From the NCBI RefSeq assembly GCF_024199945.1, contig NZ_JANADP010000001.1:992001-1056000 (forward strand): DNA of 64,000 nt, written 5' to 3'. This stretch comes from Bradyrhizobium sp. CCGUVB4N (lineage in GTDB: Bacteria > Pseudomonadota > Alphaproteobacteria > Rhizobiales > Xanthobacteraceae). The stretch's first letter is position 1. Each line of letters begins with the position of its first letter. Positions 17,896 to 27,377 of the stretch are shown here, one piece after another. The translations under genes and the position numbers were made by a program. The notes under the pieces are model-generated. The model saw only the letters and a program-made list of their open reading frames with translations, had not been told where the DNA came from and made no database searches.

Positions 17896-19692
17896 TCACC
17901 TCTGGGCTTCGTCGTGGCGCCCGTCGTCGCCATGCCCGTCATCGTGACGCTTGTCGTTGGTGCAGACGAGCGTGGTCCCCTCGGCATGACACTTCGCCTG
18001 CGGGTAGTCGGGCGAGAACAGATAGTTGCCGACGAACTCACTGACCGGCGGCTCCTTCTTCGGCGTGTAGGCGACGAAGTTGGCGGCGACCTTCGGGTCG
18101 AGACCGGGGGCTTTCAGCCGCGCCACCGCCGGATAGGGATAGACCGGGCGCGAGGTCGCGGTCGAAGTGTTGGTGGCGACGATCGCGTTCGGCGCCGAGT
18201 TGGTCTCGACCCAGGACATCAACGGCGTGACGATGTCGAAGGTGTTCGGGCCGAGCCCGCTGCCGCAATGCGCCATGCCGGGGAACAGGTAGAATTTGGC
18301 GAACCGGCCGACCTGATCGTCGCCCAGCAAATCGTTCACCGCATGCCAGTACTTGATGGTGCCGCGCGGCGGGATGTGCTGATCCGCCCAGCCGTGCCAC
18401 AGCAGCAGCTTGCCGCCATGACGCGCGAACCGCCCGAGATCCGGATTGTTCGCGGCATAGACGGTCGAGCTTGCCACCGTGTTGTTGAAGCCAGGCACGG
18501 TGAGCTGGAGGTCGTTCAGCGTCCAGCTCGCATTGTAGGTGTTGAGGAAGGTCTTGTAGGCGGCCCACGAATTCACGAAGTTCTCGCTGCCGACGGAGGC
18601 ACCTTGGGCTGCCGGCACGAACAGGCTCCAGTCGAGCTCGCCGCCCCATTCGGAATTGGCGGTGGGCTCGAGCCGCTGGCCGTCGGCCGTCACGGCGCCA
18701 TCGTGGATGCGGCGGACGACGTCGGCTTCCGCCTGCGTCAGGCAGCCGGTCTCGTTGCCGTTGTTGCTGCACACCAGCGTCTTGGTGTCGAAATTGCACG
18801 CCCGGGGATCGTCGATCACGCCGTCGACGACGCCGTCGATCGCATCACAGGCGGCCACCGACTTGGCGTGGACATAGGCGAGCTTGGAAGCCAGCAGGAT
18901 ATAGGTGTTCCTGGCCGGAATCGGTATCGTGCCGGGCGTGGTCTGGTTGGTGAGAACGCGCCAGCCGTGGTGATAGGTGTTTTGCACGTCCATGTCGCTC
19001 GCCGGAGCGCCGGCGGCGATGCCGTCGAAATCGTGCGGATAACGCTGCGCCGCCATCAGCGCCTCGCGGCCACCGTCCGAGCAGCCGCTGAAATAGGAGT
19101 AGGCCGGCTTCTTGCCGTAGAACTTCGCGATGACGGCCTTGGCGACTTCCGAAGCGACGTGCACGCCGCGATAGGCGAAGTCGATCTGCGCCTGCGGATT
19201 GTTGACCGACCAGGTCGGCCCTTGCGCTCCGGTGTGGCCCATATTGGTCGTGGCGCTCGCGATCGTGCCGTTGGTGATCGGCACGCAGCCGGTCGATTGC
19301 GTGTAGCTGATATTGTCGTTGCCGCACTCGCCGCCGCAGCCGGTCTGGAGATAGCGCTGCGTCCAGGCGTTGGTGGGCAGGCGCATCACGATGGAGTTGG
19401 TCCCGGGCCCGATATTGCCGCGCACGCCGCAATAGTCGGCGGGATTCGTCGCCGAGGCCGGCACGATTGCGGCCGAGGTGATGGTGACGGTGCCGCCGAC
19501 CTTCTTGCCGACGTCGCTCAGATCGACGCCGACCAGCGAACTGCACGTCATCACCGGGGCGATCGACGGCAGATCCTTCAGGCCCGCTGCGCTGGCGCGC
19601 GTACCGGGCGCAAGCAGCATCGCGGCCGCCGCAAGAGCGAGCGCGATCCCTGTGGTGGATCTCGATTGAATACTGGCACGCTTGACTGTCAT
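17896..19692 (-). CDS. Tannase/feruloyl esterase family protein, secreted
   Basis: The 598-aa protein has a signal peptide (about 1-36) and the tannase-family core. The nucleophile is S205 in GCSDGGREAL, and C204 next to it with the C of MAHCGSG near the end can form the family's catalytic-site disulfide. The Asp is likely in LLLWHGWADQHIPP and the His in AHCGSG. It should hydrolyse ester bonds of galloyl or hydroxycinnamoyl compounds in the periplasm or outside the cell. The C-terminus is His/Asp-rich (HDDGHGDDGRHDE). The ATG follows GAGGGGA. A sensor kinase gene lies upstream on the same strand. Confidence 0.85.
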   Translation of the reverse strand: MTVKRASIQSRSTTGIALALAAAAMLLAPGTRASAAGLKDLPSIAPVMTCSSLVGVDLSDVGKKVGGTVTITSAAIVPASATNPADYCGVRGNIGPGTNSIVMRLPTNAWTQRYLQTGCGGECGNDNISYTQSTGCVPITNGTIASATTNMGHTGAQGPTWSVNNPQAQIDFAYRGVHVASEVAKAVIAKFYGKKPAYSYFSGCSDGGREALMAAQRYPHDFDGIAAGAPASDMDVQNTYHHGWRVLTNQTTPGTIPIPARNTYILLASKLAYVHAKSVAACDAIDGVVDGVIDDPRACNFDTKTLVCSNNGNETGCLTQAEADVVRRIHDGAVTADGQRLEPTANSEWGGELDWSLFVPAAQGASVGSENFVNSWAAYKTFLNTYNASWTLNDLQLTVPGFNNTVASSTVYAANNPDLGRFARHGGKLLLWHGWADQHIPPRGTIKYWHAVNDLLGDDQVGRFAKFYLFPGMAHCGSGLGPNTFDIVTPLMSWVETNSAPNAIVATNTSTATSRPVYPYPAVARLKAPGLDPKVAANFVAYTPKKEPPVSEFVGNYLFSPDYPQAKCHAEGTTLVCTNDKRHDDGHGDDGRHDEAQR

Positions 19693-19976
19693 GAACGGTC
19701 CCCTCTTCTGGTTCAGTACTTCGGACGACAGATGGTGCACGCGCACTCCGCCATGACGCGTCGATCCGGCAAATCGCATTGCCGGACTGTCAGTGTCGGA
19801 CGTTTGATCGGAGAGCGAGATCGATGAAATGATGCGCGGGTGAGTTGGGCGCAGCATCCCCCCGGATTGTGTCGTGTTATTTCATACGAAAGTCGGATTT
19901 GGCGGCCGACAAAGCAAATGAATTGTTTGGCGGGATTTATGAGCGCCGTGCATCTTTCGCGACAGCGCGTGCGCGA

Positions 19977-21839
19977 TCACGCCTGTCGCGTGACGACCAG
20001 TGGCAGGCTGATGTGAAACACGGCGCCGCCTGACGGCGCGTTCTCGGCCCAGATGCGGCCACCATGGGCCTCGACGATGGTGCGTGCGATCGAGAGGCCG
20101 ATACCCATGCCCTGCGTCTTGGTCGTAAAGAACGGCTTGAAGATCTCGGTCACCTTTCCCGCAAGGATGCCGTCGCCCAGATCGGCGATGGAGACCAGCG
20201 CCAGATTGCCCTCGGTGAGACTGGTACGACCGACGACGCGGCGCCGATCGGCTGGAAGATGGGCCACCGCGTCCATGCCGTTGACGACGAGGTTCAGGAT
20301 CACCTGCTGGAGCTGCACCCTGTCGGCCTTGACGCGAATGGTCGCAGGCGATGGCTCCGTCGAGAGTCCGACATCGTAGGTCAGGGCCTGCACGGAGAGG
20401 AAGCGAAACACCTCGTCGACGGTCGCATTGAGGTCGATGTCGCGCCGTTCGGTCGGGTCTCTCTTGAGGAACGAGCGCAGCCGGCCGATGACTTCGCTTG
20501 CGCGCTGATCGTCGCGGCGAATGTGCTCCAGCATGTCCCTGACTTCACCGAGGTCGGGCGCCGGGCTCTGCAGCACGTGCCCGGCGGTCTCGGCATTGAG
20601 CAGGATCGCGGCGAGCGGCTGGCTCAGCTCGTGAGCGATCGAGGCGGACATCTCTCCCGCGGTCGCGCGGCGATTCATGTGGGCGAGTTCCGACATGCGC
20701 TGGCGTGCCTCGACCTCGGCCAGGAAGCGCAGCCTGCGCTCGCGCAGCAAAATGGCGATCATCAGCGCCTGCGTCAGCACCACGGCGGCAACGAGCATGG
20801 TGTGCCAATAGTACTGCTCCCAGAAGCCCAGCTCGCGGAAGCGCACCTCGCTGCCCGGAGGCAGATTGGCTTCGTCGACGTTCCAGCGTTTCAGTTGCCG
20901 CCAGTCGAAGATCGGCTTGACGTTGTCGCCGTCGAAGGCTGCGATGCTCGACGGCGCTTCGCCGGCGAGAATCCGTGTCGCGACGCCGCCGGCCTCCCGT
21001 CCGATGACATCCGGCAGCAGCAGGAAGCCGCCCACGCCCGATCGCCCGAGGAACGTATCGGACGTGATGATGACGGGGCGGTTTGCGCTCTCGGCGACGC
21101 GTGCGAGCGCCGAGGCCGGCGAATAATAGGTGCCTTCGCCGTCGGAATACATCGCCGAGGTCAGGATCGCGGAGCCGGCGGGCAGGGTCGCGACTTGATT
21201 GCGGACCTCGCGCAGCGTGGCGTCGGAGAGATCGGTGACCTCGAGACCGGGCATCGCGGCCGCGAAGTCCTGCTTCCAGTGTCCATAGACCAGCGGATTC
21301 CTCCAGGCACCGCCGACGAGGACGACACGGGTCAGGTCGGGAACGATCGCGCGCGCGGCCGTCAGGAGATGTGTCGGCCTCACCCTTGCGAAGATGGCGG
21401 TCGTGTCCGGCAGAAACAGCGCACGCACCTCGGGCAGATCGGGCACGAAGGCGTACACGACAGGCGCGGCGGGCCAGATGTCCTGCTTGTGCTTCTGGAG
21501 GAATTTCGCCGCTGCGACGCCGATCGAAATGATGACGTCGATGGACCGGTCGGCAAATTTGGTCTTGAGGTGGCCGACGAGGCTGTCTTCGTAGTCCGGT
21601 CCGGGGAACCGCGCGAGATCGAGGCTCTCGCCGTAGATCACGGTGTGAGCATGGCCGTTCTGCTTCGCGGCGGCGCGGATGCCGTCAAAGATCTCCGAAT
21701 AAAACGGCGAGCGAAAATCGGCTTCTTCCAGCACCAGGATGGAGCGCTGCCGCGGACCGTCGGCCGCACTGCATTCACGCGACAGGCAAGCGAACAGGAG
21801 GACGATCAGGATGCGCCCGAGCCCGGTGATGATACGCAT
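19977..21839 (-). CDS. Sensor histidine kinase with ABC-substrate-binding-like sensor
   Basis: The 620-aa protein has a signal-like N-terminus (1-25), a periplasmic region (about 30-330) that resembles ABC_sub_bind proteins (SILVLEEADFRSPFYSEIF, DVIISIGVAAAKF), and one membrane segment (about 347-364). A HisKA domain with H403 in SIAHELSQPLAAI and a HATPase domain (NLVVNGMDA, GMGIGLSIART) follow. It should sense an extracytoplasmic ligand. No response regulator gene is adjacent, so it is an orphan kinase here. The tannase gene downstream suggests a plant phenolic signal, but that is only inference. Confidence 0.88.
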   Translation of the reverse strand: MRIITGLGRILIVLLFACLSRECSAADGPRQRSILVLEEADFRSPFYSEIFDGIRAAAKQNGHAHTVIYGESLDLARFPGPDYEDSLVGHLKTKFADRSIDVIISIGVAAAKFLQKHKQDIWPAAPVVYAFVPDLPEVRALFLPDTTAIFARVRPTHLLTAARAIVPDLTRVVLVGGAWRNPLVYGHWKQDFAAAMPGLEVTDLSDATLREVRNQVATLPAGSAILTSAMYSDGEGTYYSPASALARVAESANRPVIITSDTFLGRSGVGGFLLLPDVIGREAGGVATRILAGEAPSSIAAFDGDNVKPIFDWRQLKRWNVDEANLPPGSEVRFRELGFWEQYYWHTMLVAAVVLTQALMIAILLRERRLRFLAEVEARQRMSELAHMNRRATAGEMSASIAHELSQPLAAILLNAETAGHVLQSPAPDLGEVRDMLEHIRRDDQRASEVIGRLRSFLKRDPTERRDIDLNATVDEVFRFLSVQALTYDVGLSTEPSPATIRVKADRVQLQQVILNLVVNGMDAVAHLPADRRRVVGRTSLTEGNLALVSIADLGDGILAGKVTEIFKPFFTTKTQGMGIGLSIARTIVEAHGGRIWAENAPSGGAVFHISLPLVVTRQA

Positions 21840-21968
21840 TGCTGGACTCTCGGCCCCGCCTTCGGTTGCTATCGGGCTTCCTCATGAGGACGCGCGAAAG
21901 AGCATACCCGGCCAACCCGGAGTTTCAACGGAAGGATGCTGTGTCAGGCAGGGTGAGGCGACGGGCCG

Positions 21969-22559
21969 CTACTTGAACGGATCCTGGACTGAGGGCTGCG
22001 ACTGCCTGATGCGGCGCACGCTCACCGGCGTACCGTCGGAGACGAACAGCAGTTCATACTTGCGGCCTTCGGTGTCGGTCGCAGAGCAGGTGACGTCGTT
22101 GACCTTCCTGGCCGAGAAATTACCGGTCTGGCGGCAGCTACCGGTGGAGGTCTGCGCAGCCGGGACCGGCAGGCCGTCGACCTTCGGCCGGGTCTTGGAG
22201 TTGAGCAGCATGCGGTCGACCGGCAACTCGTAGGAATTGTCGTCGGCCCGCTTGCCGTTCTCGCCGGAGAACGACACGACGTGGTTCTCGTCGTTGGGAT
22301 CGTCGACGGCGACCGCGAAATTGACCCGGCCCTTGTCATCATGGGCAAAGGCCACGGTCTTGCAGGCGAAGGGGCGACCCGCGACCTTCAGCGTCTTGCA
22401 GTGGCCCGACATCAGCGCCAGCATGTCGACGAGGGAATTTTGTTGCGCCGGCGGATTGTTGACCGCAATCGCCGTGGAAGACTCGGCAAAACAAGGACTT
22501 GCGAGAGCAACGAAGGGGGCAACCAGGACCAGTCGGCGGAGGCGCATCGTCAGGCTCAT
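21969..22559 (-). CDS. Secreted hypothetical protein, 196 aa
   Basis: No family is recognised. The product has a signal peptide (LRRLVLVAPFVALASPCFAES) and a mature part with four cysteines (GHCKTLKV, RPFACKTV, TGSCRQTG, DVTCSATD) that could form two disulfides in the periplasm. The start is uncertain: ATG at 22559 or 22547 gives the signal peptide and neither has a strong ribosome binding site. The gene stands alone between a kinase gene and a CoA-transferase operon. Confidence 0.6.
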   Translation of the reverse strand: MSLTMRLRRLVLVAPFVALASPCFAESSTAIAVNNPPAQQNSLVDMLALMSGHCKTLKVAGRPFACKTVAFAHDDKGRVNFAVAVDDPNDENHVVSFSGENGKRADDNSYELPVDRMLLNSKTRPKVDGLPVPAAQTSTGSCRQTGNFSARKVNDVTCSATDTEGRKYELLFVSDGTPVSVRRIRQSQPSVQDPFK

Positions 22560-22765
22560 GTGCCAGGGGGCCAAGGAGGGGGCCACGGAGCGGCAGAGGT
22601 TCCGCCCAATAACCATCGAATCGCAAATTGGTTGCGATACCGTTTGCTCCGCCAATCCCGACTGGAATACCACCGCGCCACCCATCGGCGATTCACCTCG
22701 ATCGCTTCAGCCCGTCCCGGGAGGCACATGCCGCCAGACCGATGTTTTTTTCGTGGCAGACCGCC

Positions 22766-23509
22766 TCACGCCGCCTGTTTCATGGTCCGCGCAAAGGCCG
22801 GATAAGTCTCGGCCAGCTCCGTGAAAACCCGCCCGCGCAGCAGCGACAGCGTTGCGGCATCCGGCCGCGGCGTTTCGCGCACCACCTCCGGCTCCTGATA
22901 GGCGAAGCCGGTGCTCTCGCGGATGTCGGCCGGGGTGAAGGACGGATGCACGGAGCGAAGCGCGAAGCCGCCTGCCTCACGATCGAAGTCGAACAACGCC
23001 ATGTTGGTCAGCAGCGCATGCGGCCCGCCGCGACGCGGCACCTCCGGCGTGATGGCGCGCGCGCTGACGAAATCGACCTTGGGCACGAACACGCGCGGCG
23101 AATGCTCCTCGCGAAACAGGATCACGCGAGGAATGAGATGATAGAGATAGGCCGAGCCGAACGAGCCCGGCCAGCGCACGTGGCTGGTGGGATAATCGCC
23201 GGTGCCGACCAGGTTGATGTTGCCCTGGCCGTCGATCTGGCCGCCGCCGAGAAAGAAGGCGTCGACCCTGCCTTGTGCAGCGCAGTCGAACAGCTCGATG
23301 CCGCCATTGGTGAAGAAATTGTGCGCCTGCGATCCCAGGATCGAGATGCGTACCGGCGGTTTGCCGTCGCGTTCGTTGCGGGCCCGCAGCAGCATGGCGC
23401 CGGCCGCGGGGATCGGCGACGACGCGCCGACCGCGACGTGACGGATGCCGTCGAGCAGATCGGCAATGGTGGCGATCAGGATCTCGCGCCGCTCGCGCTC
23501 GGTCGACAT
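22766..23509 (-). CDS. CoA-transferase, beta subunit
   Basis: The 247-aa protein matches the beta subunit of family I CoA-transferases (glutaconate/IpdB-like), with GGQIDGQGNINLVGTGD and GGPHALLTNMALFDFD segments. It should move CoA between an acyl-CoA and a carboxylate together with the alpha subunit encoded upstream. The start ATG overlaps the alpha stop in TGATG, so the two are translationally coupled. The acyl substrate is not evident. Confidence 0.85.
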   Translation of the reverse strand: MSTERERREILIATIADLLDGIRHVAVGASSPIPAAGAMLLRARNERDGKPPVRISILGSQAHNFFTNGGIELFDCAAQGRVDAFFLGGGQIDGQGNINLVGTGDYPTSHVRWPGSFGSAYLYHLIPRVILFREEHSPRVFVPKVDFVSARAITPEVPRRGGPHALLTNMALFDFDREAGGFALRSVHPSFTPADIRESTGFAYQEPEVVRETPRPDAATLSLLRGRVFTELAETYPAFARTMKQAA

Positions 23510-24327
23510 CAGGCCACCTCCTTGCGATGCGTCAGGAATGCCGACAGATAGGCGCGAAAGCCGTCCTCGCTGCGCGCCATCGCCGCGTAGCGCGCGATCT
23601 CGGCCTCGTCGGCCGGATATTCGTCCCACAGCGCCAGCGGCCAGGCGCCGCGTGCGGCGACCGCGACGGCATCGACATAGAGCGAGGGCAGCACGCCTGC
23701 GGCGGAATCCTCGCTGTCCAGCAAATTACGCTCGACGATGCGCTCCACGGTGACCAGCGTGCGCCTGGAGGCGTAAGCGAGATCGGCAAGCTCGCGATGC
23801 CGGCCGATGCGGACATTGCCGGCGCGGTCGGCCTCGGGCGCGTGAAACAGCGCGACGTCAGGCAAGATCGCGGGCACCACGACGACTTTGCGTGCCTCGC
23901 CCACGGGACTGTCGATCACCTGCCAGTCCGGCCGCACCTCGAGGAGATCGCTGCCGATGATGCCGGCGATCGGCATGAACGGCACGCCCTTTTGGCTCGC
24001 GAGCAGGCCGGCATAGATCGCGGGGCAGGTCGAATCGCGCATCGTGAAGGCGCCGCTCTTGATGCCAGCGGTGAAACGCGGTGCAGCGCCGGCTTCGCCG
24101 AGCGACACGGCGCTGGTTTCCAGCGAAGCGATCGCGCCGGCGCCGATCAGGAGATCGGCCTGCATGCCGGAGATCGGCACGCAGATCAGCCTGAGGTCAC
24201 GGATGCCGGACTCCAGCAGCGCTGCGGTCGCCGCCATCGCCACGCCAGAACCGTCGACCGGGATCGCCAGCGACTGCCCGGATGTAACGCGCGCAGCCAG
24301 CGCCTCCAGCGCAACGATCTCGGTCAT
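23509..24327 (-). CDS. CoA-transferase, alpha subunit
   Basis: The 272-aa protein resembles alpha subunits of family I CoA-transferases (glutaconate/IpdA-like): it has an N-terminal VTSGQSLAIPVDGSGV segment and a central GVPFMPIAGIIGSDLLEV stretch. A good ribosome binding site (GGAGGACG) precedes the ATG. It is encoded in an operon after an aldo/keto reductase and a TPR protein and overlaps the beta-subunit gene. The typical GxGGF loop is not conserved, so substrate and exact subgroup are open. Confidence 0.82.
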   Translation of the reverse strand: MTEIVALEALAARVTSGQSLAIPVDGSGVAMAATAALLESGIRDLRLICVPISGMQADLLIGAGAIASLETSAVSLGEAGAAPRFTAGIKSGAFTMRDSTCPAIYAGLLASQKGVPFMPIAGIIGSDLLEVRPDWQVIDSPVGEARKVVVVPAILPDVALFHAPEADRAGNVRIGRHRELADLAYASRRTLVTVERIVERNLLDSEDSAAGVLPSLYVDAVAVAARGAWPLALWDEYPADEAEIARYAAMARSEDGFRAYLSAFLTHRKEVA

Positions 24328-24361
24328 GGGCGTCCTCCGGCCGTGTTTTCTCCATCCTGCC

Positions 24362-25675
24362 TCAGGCCATCGCCGCCTGCCAGCGCGTATCGCGCAAGGA
24401 CGGGCGGCGGTGGAGGCGGGCGTCGAGGAGCTTGCGGGCGCGCGGCAGCTCGCCGCTGCGTATCAGGGCAACGAGGTACGTATCCTCGATCAGCTCGCGC
24501 TGGGCGTGGCTGCCGCCGATGCGCACGACCTCGGTGAGGACAGGCGTGAGCTCGCGCACGCAAGCCGCATAATTTTCGTCCGCGAAGGCCGCAAGTGCGC
24601 GGCAGATCGCCGGCACCACGGGGCCGGCCGGCAGCTTGCCGTCGGCGAGCCGCTGGTCGATCACGGCAAGGCGCGTGGCCAATGCTTCCTGATTTTGTGT
24701 CGCGGCCGCGAACAGCGCCATGTGGACGTCGGCGAAGGCCAGGCCCGATTTGGGGAACAGTTTTTGCGCGGTAGCGTCGGCCTCGGCCCAGAGCGCTTGC
24801 GGCACGGCATGGCCGTAAGCCGACAAGCGCCACAGCAGCGAGGCGCTGTCGGTGATGACGTTGAGCGGCGGCGCCTGCGTGGCGCTGGGCTGCAGCACGT
24901 CGTCATAGATTGTGAGCGCACGGGCCGCATCGCCATGCTCGAGCGCGCCAAGTGCCTGGTGCCAGAGGATATGGCCGTGGAGAATTCCCGCGCGGTCATA
25001 GGTCGGGAGCCATTCCTCCACGAGACGATCGGCCGCCTCGATCGACCCGTCCTCGAACATCGCATGCAGCACGGCATGCGCGGCGTGCGCGTTGGCGCGA
25101 CGGAGGTCAAAACCGCGCTCGGTGACGGCGCGACCGCGGGCGACATCGCCATTCTCGGTCATCGCCCAGCCGGACATGGTGAGAAACCACCAGTCCTCGC
25201 CGTAATGATGCGCGACGCGCTCGCACAGCTCGTGCCGGGCGCGGTCGTGATCGGCCATGCCGGAGAAGGCGAACAGGCCGAACGCGCCGAGCGGCAATGA
25301 CAGCACCACGGCATCGCGCGGCCAGCGCTCGATATGCCCGGACATCGCCGCGATCGCGTCGGGCCCGCGTCCCTCGATCGCGAGCGCCAGCGTCTCGACA
25401 TGCGAGCGCTCGCGCTCGCTGCCGCGCCTGGCCACAAGCTCGCGTGCCAGTGCCGCTTTCTGCCGCGCAAGATCGCCCTGCTGGTAGAATGCATGCACGC
25501 GGCCGCGGGCGATATGGGCGAGGGCAAAGTCTGGATCGGTCGCGATCGCACGCTCCAGCGCCTCCGCCGTGCCGGTCCAGCCGGCGAGCATGAGATCGAC
25601 GCCGTCGCGATAGGCGGACGCGGCGGAATCGGAGGTGGTGGAGAGCGGCAGGCCGTAGCGGTCTTCAAGCGCCAT
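24362..25675 (-). CDS. TPR protein of the TTC38 family
   Basis: The 437-aa soluble protein consists of helical repeats; its start (AASAYRDGVDLMLAGWTGTAEALERAIATDPDFALAHIARG, in parts) is the pattern of tetratricopeptide repeat protein 38 homologues. No catalytic motif is seen. It lies 14 bases after the aldo/keto reductase gene and 34 bases before the CoA-transferase genes, so it is co-transcribed with them. Function is unknown; a scaffold role would be a guess. ATG at 25675 was preferred over an extension of six codons. Confidence 0.78.
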   Translation of the reverse strand: MALEDRYGLPLSTTSDSAASAYRDGVDLMLAGWTGTAEALERAIATDPDFALAHIARGRVHAFYQQGDLARQKAALARELVARRGSERERSHVETLALAIEGRGPDAIAAMSGHIERWPRDAVVLSLPLGAFGLFAFSGMADHDRARHELCERVAHHYGEDWWFLTMSGWAMTENGDVARGRAVTERGFDLRRANAHAAHAVLHAMFEDGSIEAADRLVEEWLPTYDRAGILHGHILWHQALGALEHGDAARALTIYDDVLQPSATQAPPLNVITDSASLLWRLSAYGHAVPQALWAEADATAQKLFPKSGLAFADVHMALFAAATQNQEALATRLAVIDQRLADGKLPAGPVVPAICRALAAFADENYAACVRELTPVLTEVVRIGGSHAQRELIEDTYLVALIRSGELPRARKLLDARLHRRPSLRDTRWQAAMA

Positions 25676-25689
25676 CGTGATCCCCGACC

Positions 25690-26712
25690 TCAAGCCGTCC
25701 GCGCGCGCCGTCCCTCGATCGGATAGGCCGGGTCGTTGTAGCCCGGCGTCGACGGATGACCCGGCACGACCAGCCGGTCGATCAGCGCCTCATCCTCCGC
25801 AGTGAAGCGATAGTCGAGTGCGCTGATATAGCCATCCCACTGTTCTTCCGTGCGCGGGCCTGCGACGATCGACGAGACGAAAGCGGAGTTGAGCACCCAG
25901 GCCACCGCGAACTGGCCGGCGGTGATGCCGTTCTTCTCGGCGTGGCTCTTGATCTCCTGCGCGAGCTGCAGTGATTCCGGCCGCCATTCGGTCTGCATCA
26001 TGCGGGTGTCGTTGCGGCCGGCGCGCGTCTCCTTGTCGGGGGTTGCGTCCGGCTTGTACTTGCCGGTGAGCACGCCACGCGCCAGCGGGCTGTAGGGCAC
26101 GATGCCGAGGCCGTAATAGGAGCAGGCCGGAAAGTGCTCGACCTCGGGCATGCGGTTCATCGCGTTGTAGTAAGGCTGGCTCACCACGGGGCGGTCGATG
26201 CCGAGCCGGTCGCAGATGTTGCAGATCTCGGCGACGCGCCAGGCGCGGTAGTTGGAGACGCCGAAATAGCGGATCTTGCCGGCGCGGATCAGATCATCCA
26301 TCGCGCGCACCGTCTCTTCGAGCGGCGTCGCATGATCTTCCTTGTGCAGATAGTAGATGTCGATGTGGTCGGTGCCGAGCCGCTTCAGGCTCTCCTCGGC
26401 CGCTTGCAACACCCAGCGGCGGGACAGCCCGACGCGATTGGGATCGTTGCGCGTGTCGTTGTTCATGGGGTTAGCAAGCTTCGTCGCAAGCACCCAGGCA
26501 TGACGGTTGTTGCCGATGGCCCGGCCGACGACTTCTTCGGAGCCGCCCTTCGAATAGGCGTCCGCGGTGTCGATGAAATTGATGCCGGCTTCATGTGCCT
26601 TGGCGATGATCCGCGTTGATGCCGCCTCATCCGTCGGCCCGCCGAACATCATGGTACCCAGGCAGATCGGCGAGACTTTCAGGCCGCTGCGGCCAAGTTG
26701 GCGGTAGTGCAT
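25690..26712 (-). CDS. Aldo/keto reductase
   Basis: The 340-aa NADPH-dependent reductase shows the family features: start LGRSGLKVSPICLGTMMFG, catalytic Asp and Tyr in DTADAYSKGGSEEVVG, Lys in VLATKL and His in YYLHKEDHATP. The C-terminal SIVAGPRTEEQ segment binds the cofactor phosphate. It is the first gene of an operon with the TPR protein and CoA-transferase genes, suggesting that it reduces a carbonyl intermediate of that pathway, though many such enzymes are broad. Confidence 0.9.
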   Translation of the reverse strand: MHYRQLGRSGLKVSPICLGTMMFGGPTDEAASTRIIAKAHEAGINFIDTADAYSKGGSEEVVGRAIGNNRHAWVLATKLANPMNNDTRNDPNRVGLSRRWVLQAAEESLKRLGTDHIDIYYLHKEDHATPLEETVRAMDDLIRAGKIRYFGVSNYRAWRVAEICNICDRLGIDRPVVSQPYYNAMNRMPEVEHFPACSYYGLGIVPYSPLARGVLTGKYKPDATPDKETRAGRNDTRMMQTEWRPESLQLAQEIKSHAEKNGITAGQFAVAWVLNSAFVSSIVAGPRTEEQWDGYISALDYRFTAEDEALIDRLVVPGHPSTPGYNDPAYPIEGRRARTA

Positions 26713-26765
26713 GGGGCTGTTTCCTCAACGCTTCTGTTGCGGGGGCACCATAACCAGCTCTGCCC

Positions 26766-26835
26766 GTCATTGCGAGCGCAGCGAAGCAATTCAGCAATGC
26801 TCTATCTCGTCGTCCCCGCGTTCGCGGGGACGACG
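26766..26835. repeat. Palindromic intergenic repeat
   Basis: Perfect 13-bp arms, CGTCGTCCCCGCG (26808-26820) and CGCGGGGACGACG (26823-26835), are separated by two bases. Just before lies the phrase cattgcgagcgcagcgaagc, another repeat type frequent in rhizobial genomes. It sits between the aldo/keto reductase operon and the thioesterase gene. Confidence 0.7.
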
Positions 26836-26879
26836 ACCGAGGGTGTGGTGCACAGCGGTGGTAGTCTCGCGGAGCGAGC

Positions 26880-27305
26880 CTACGCCGGCCCCTTCAAGAT
26901 CTTGAACACACCGTTCGCCATCACCACGCAGCGGTCGTCGACCGTGATCTCGGTGCTCATGAAGATCAGGCTGCGGGTCGCGCGCACCACGCGGGGGCGG
27001 GAGATCAGGATGTCGCCGATCTGGCCGGCCTCGACGAAATGGGTGTCGAGCTGCACCGTCGCCATGTAGTCCTTGCCCGAGGTGTAGCGGGCGGTCATGC
27101 CACAGGTGCGATCGGCGAACGTCATCATCACGCCGCCCTGGACCATGCCGCGGCGATTGTGGTGCTTGTCTTCGGTGGCGAGTGCGAATTCATATCGGCC
27201 GTCGACCTTGCGCTCCCACAGCGGGCCGACCAGGTGCATGAAGCCCGTGGTCTCCAGGATGGTCCAGCCGTCTGATTTGAGCTTTGCGGCAGTCTTGCTG
27301 GTCAT
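26880..27305 (-). CDS. PaaI-type hotdog thioesterase
   Basis: The 141-aa protein is a single hotdog domain with the helix-region motif NRRGMVQGGVMMTFADRTCG, in which G-G-x-M-x-x-x-A-D fits PaaI/YdiI-like acyl-CoA thioesterases. It would hydrolyse a small or aromatic acyl-CoA. The ATG at 27305 was chosen; an ATG four codons upstream is also possible. It is divergent from the Nudix gene and upstream of the aldo/keto reductase operon, from which a palindromic repeat separates it. Confidence 0.82.
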   Translation of the reverse strand: MTSKTAAKLKSDGWTILETTGFMHLVGPLWERKVDGRYEFALATEDKHHNRRGMVQGGVMMTFADRTCGMTARYTSGKDYMATVQLDTHFVEAGQIGDILISRPRVVRATRSLIFMSTEITVDDRCVVMANGVFKILKGPA

Positions 27306-27377
27306 CGCTCCGTCCATCCTTGCAACGCTTGATCTCTCCTCGTTTCATCGAGCGCGGTCCTGGTGTAGTCAAGCATC

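Noticed and set aside
17704..19827. Plus-strand open frame of 707 codons opposite the tannase gene
   Set aside because: The minus-strand gene has a signal peptide and catalytic motifs; the plus-strand translation resembles no family.
20064..21887. Plus-strand open frame of 607 codons opposite the sensor kinase
   Set aside because: Shadow; the kinase on the minus strand has all expected motifs.
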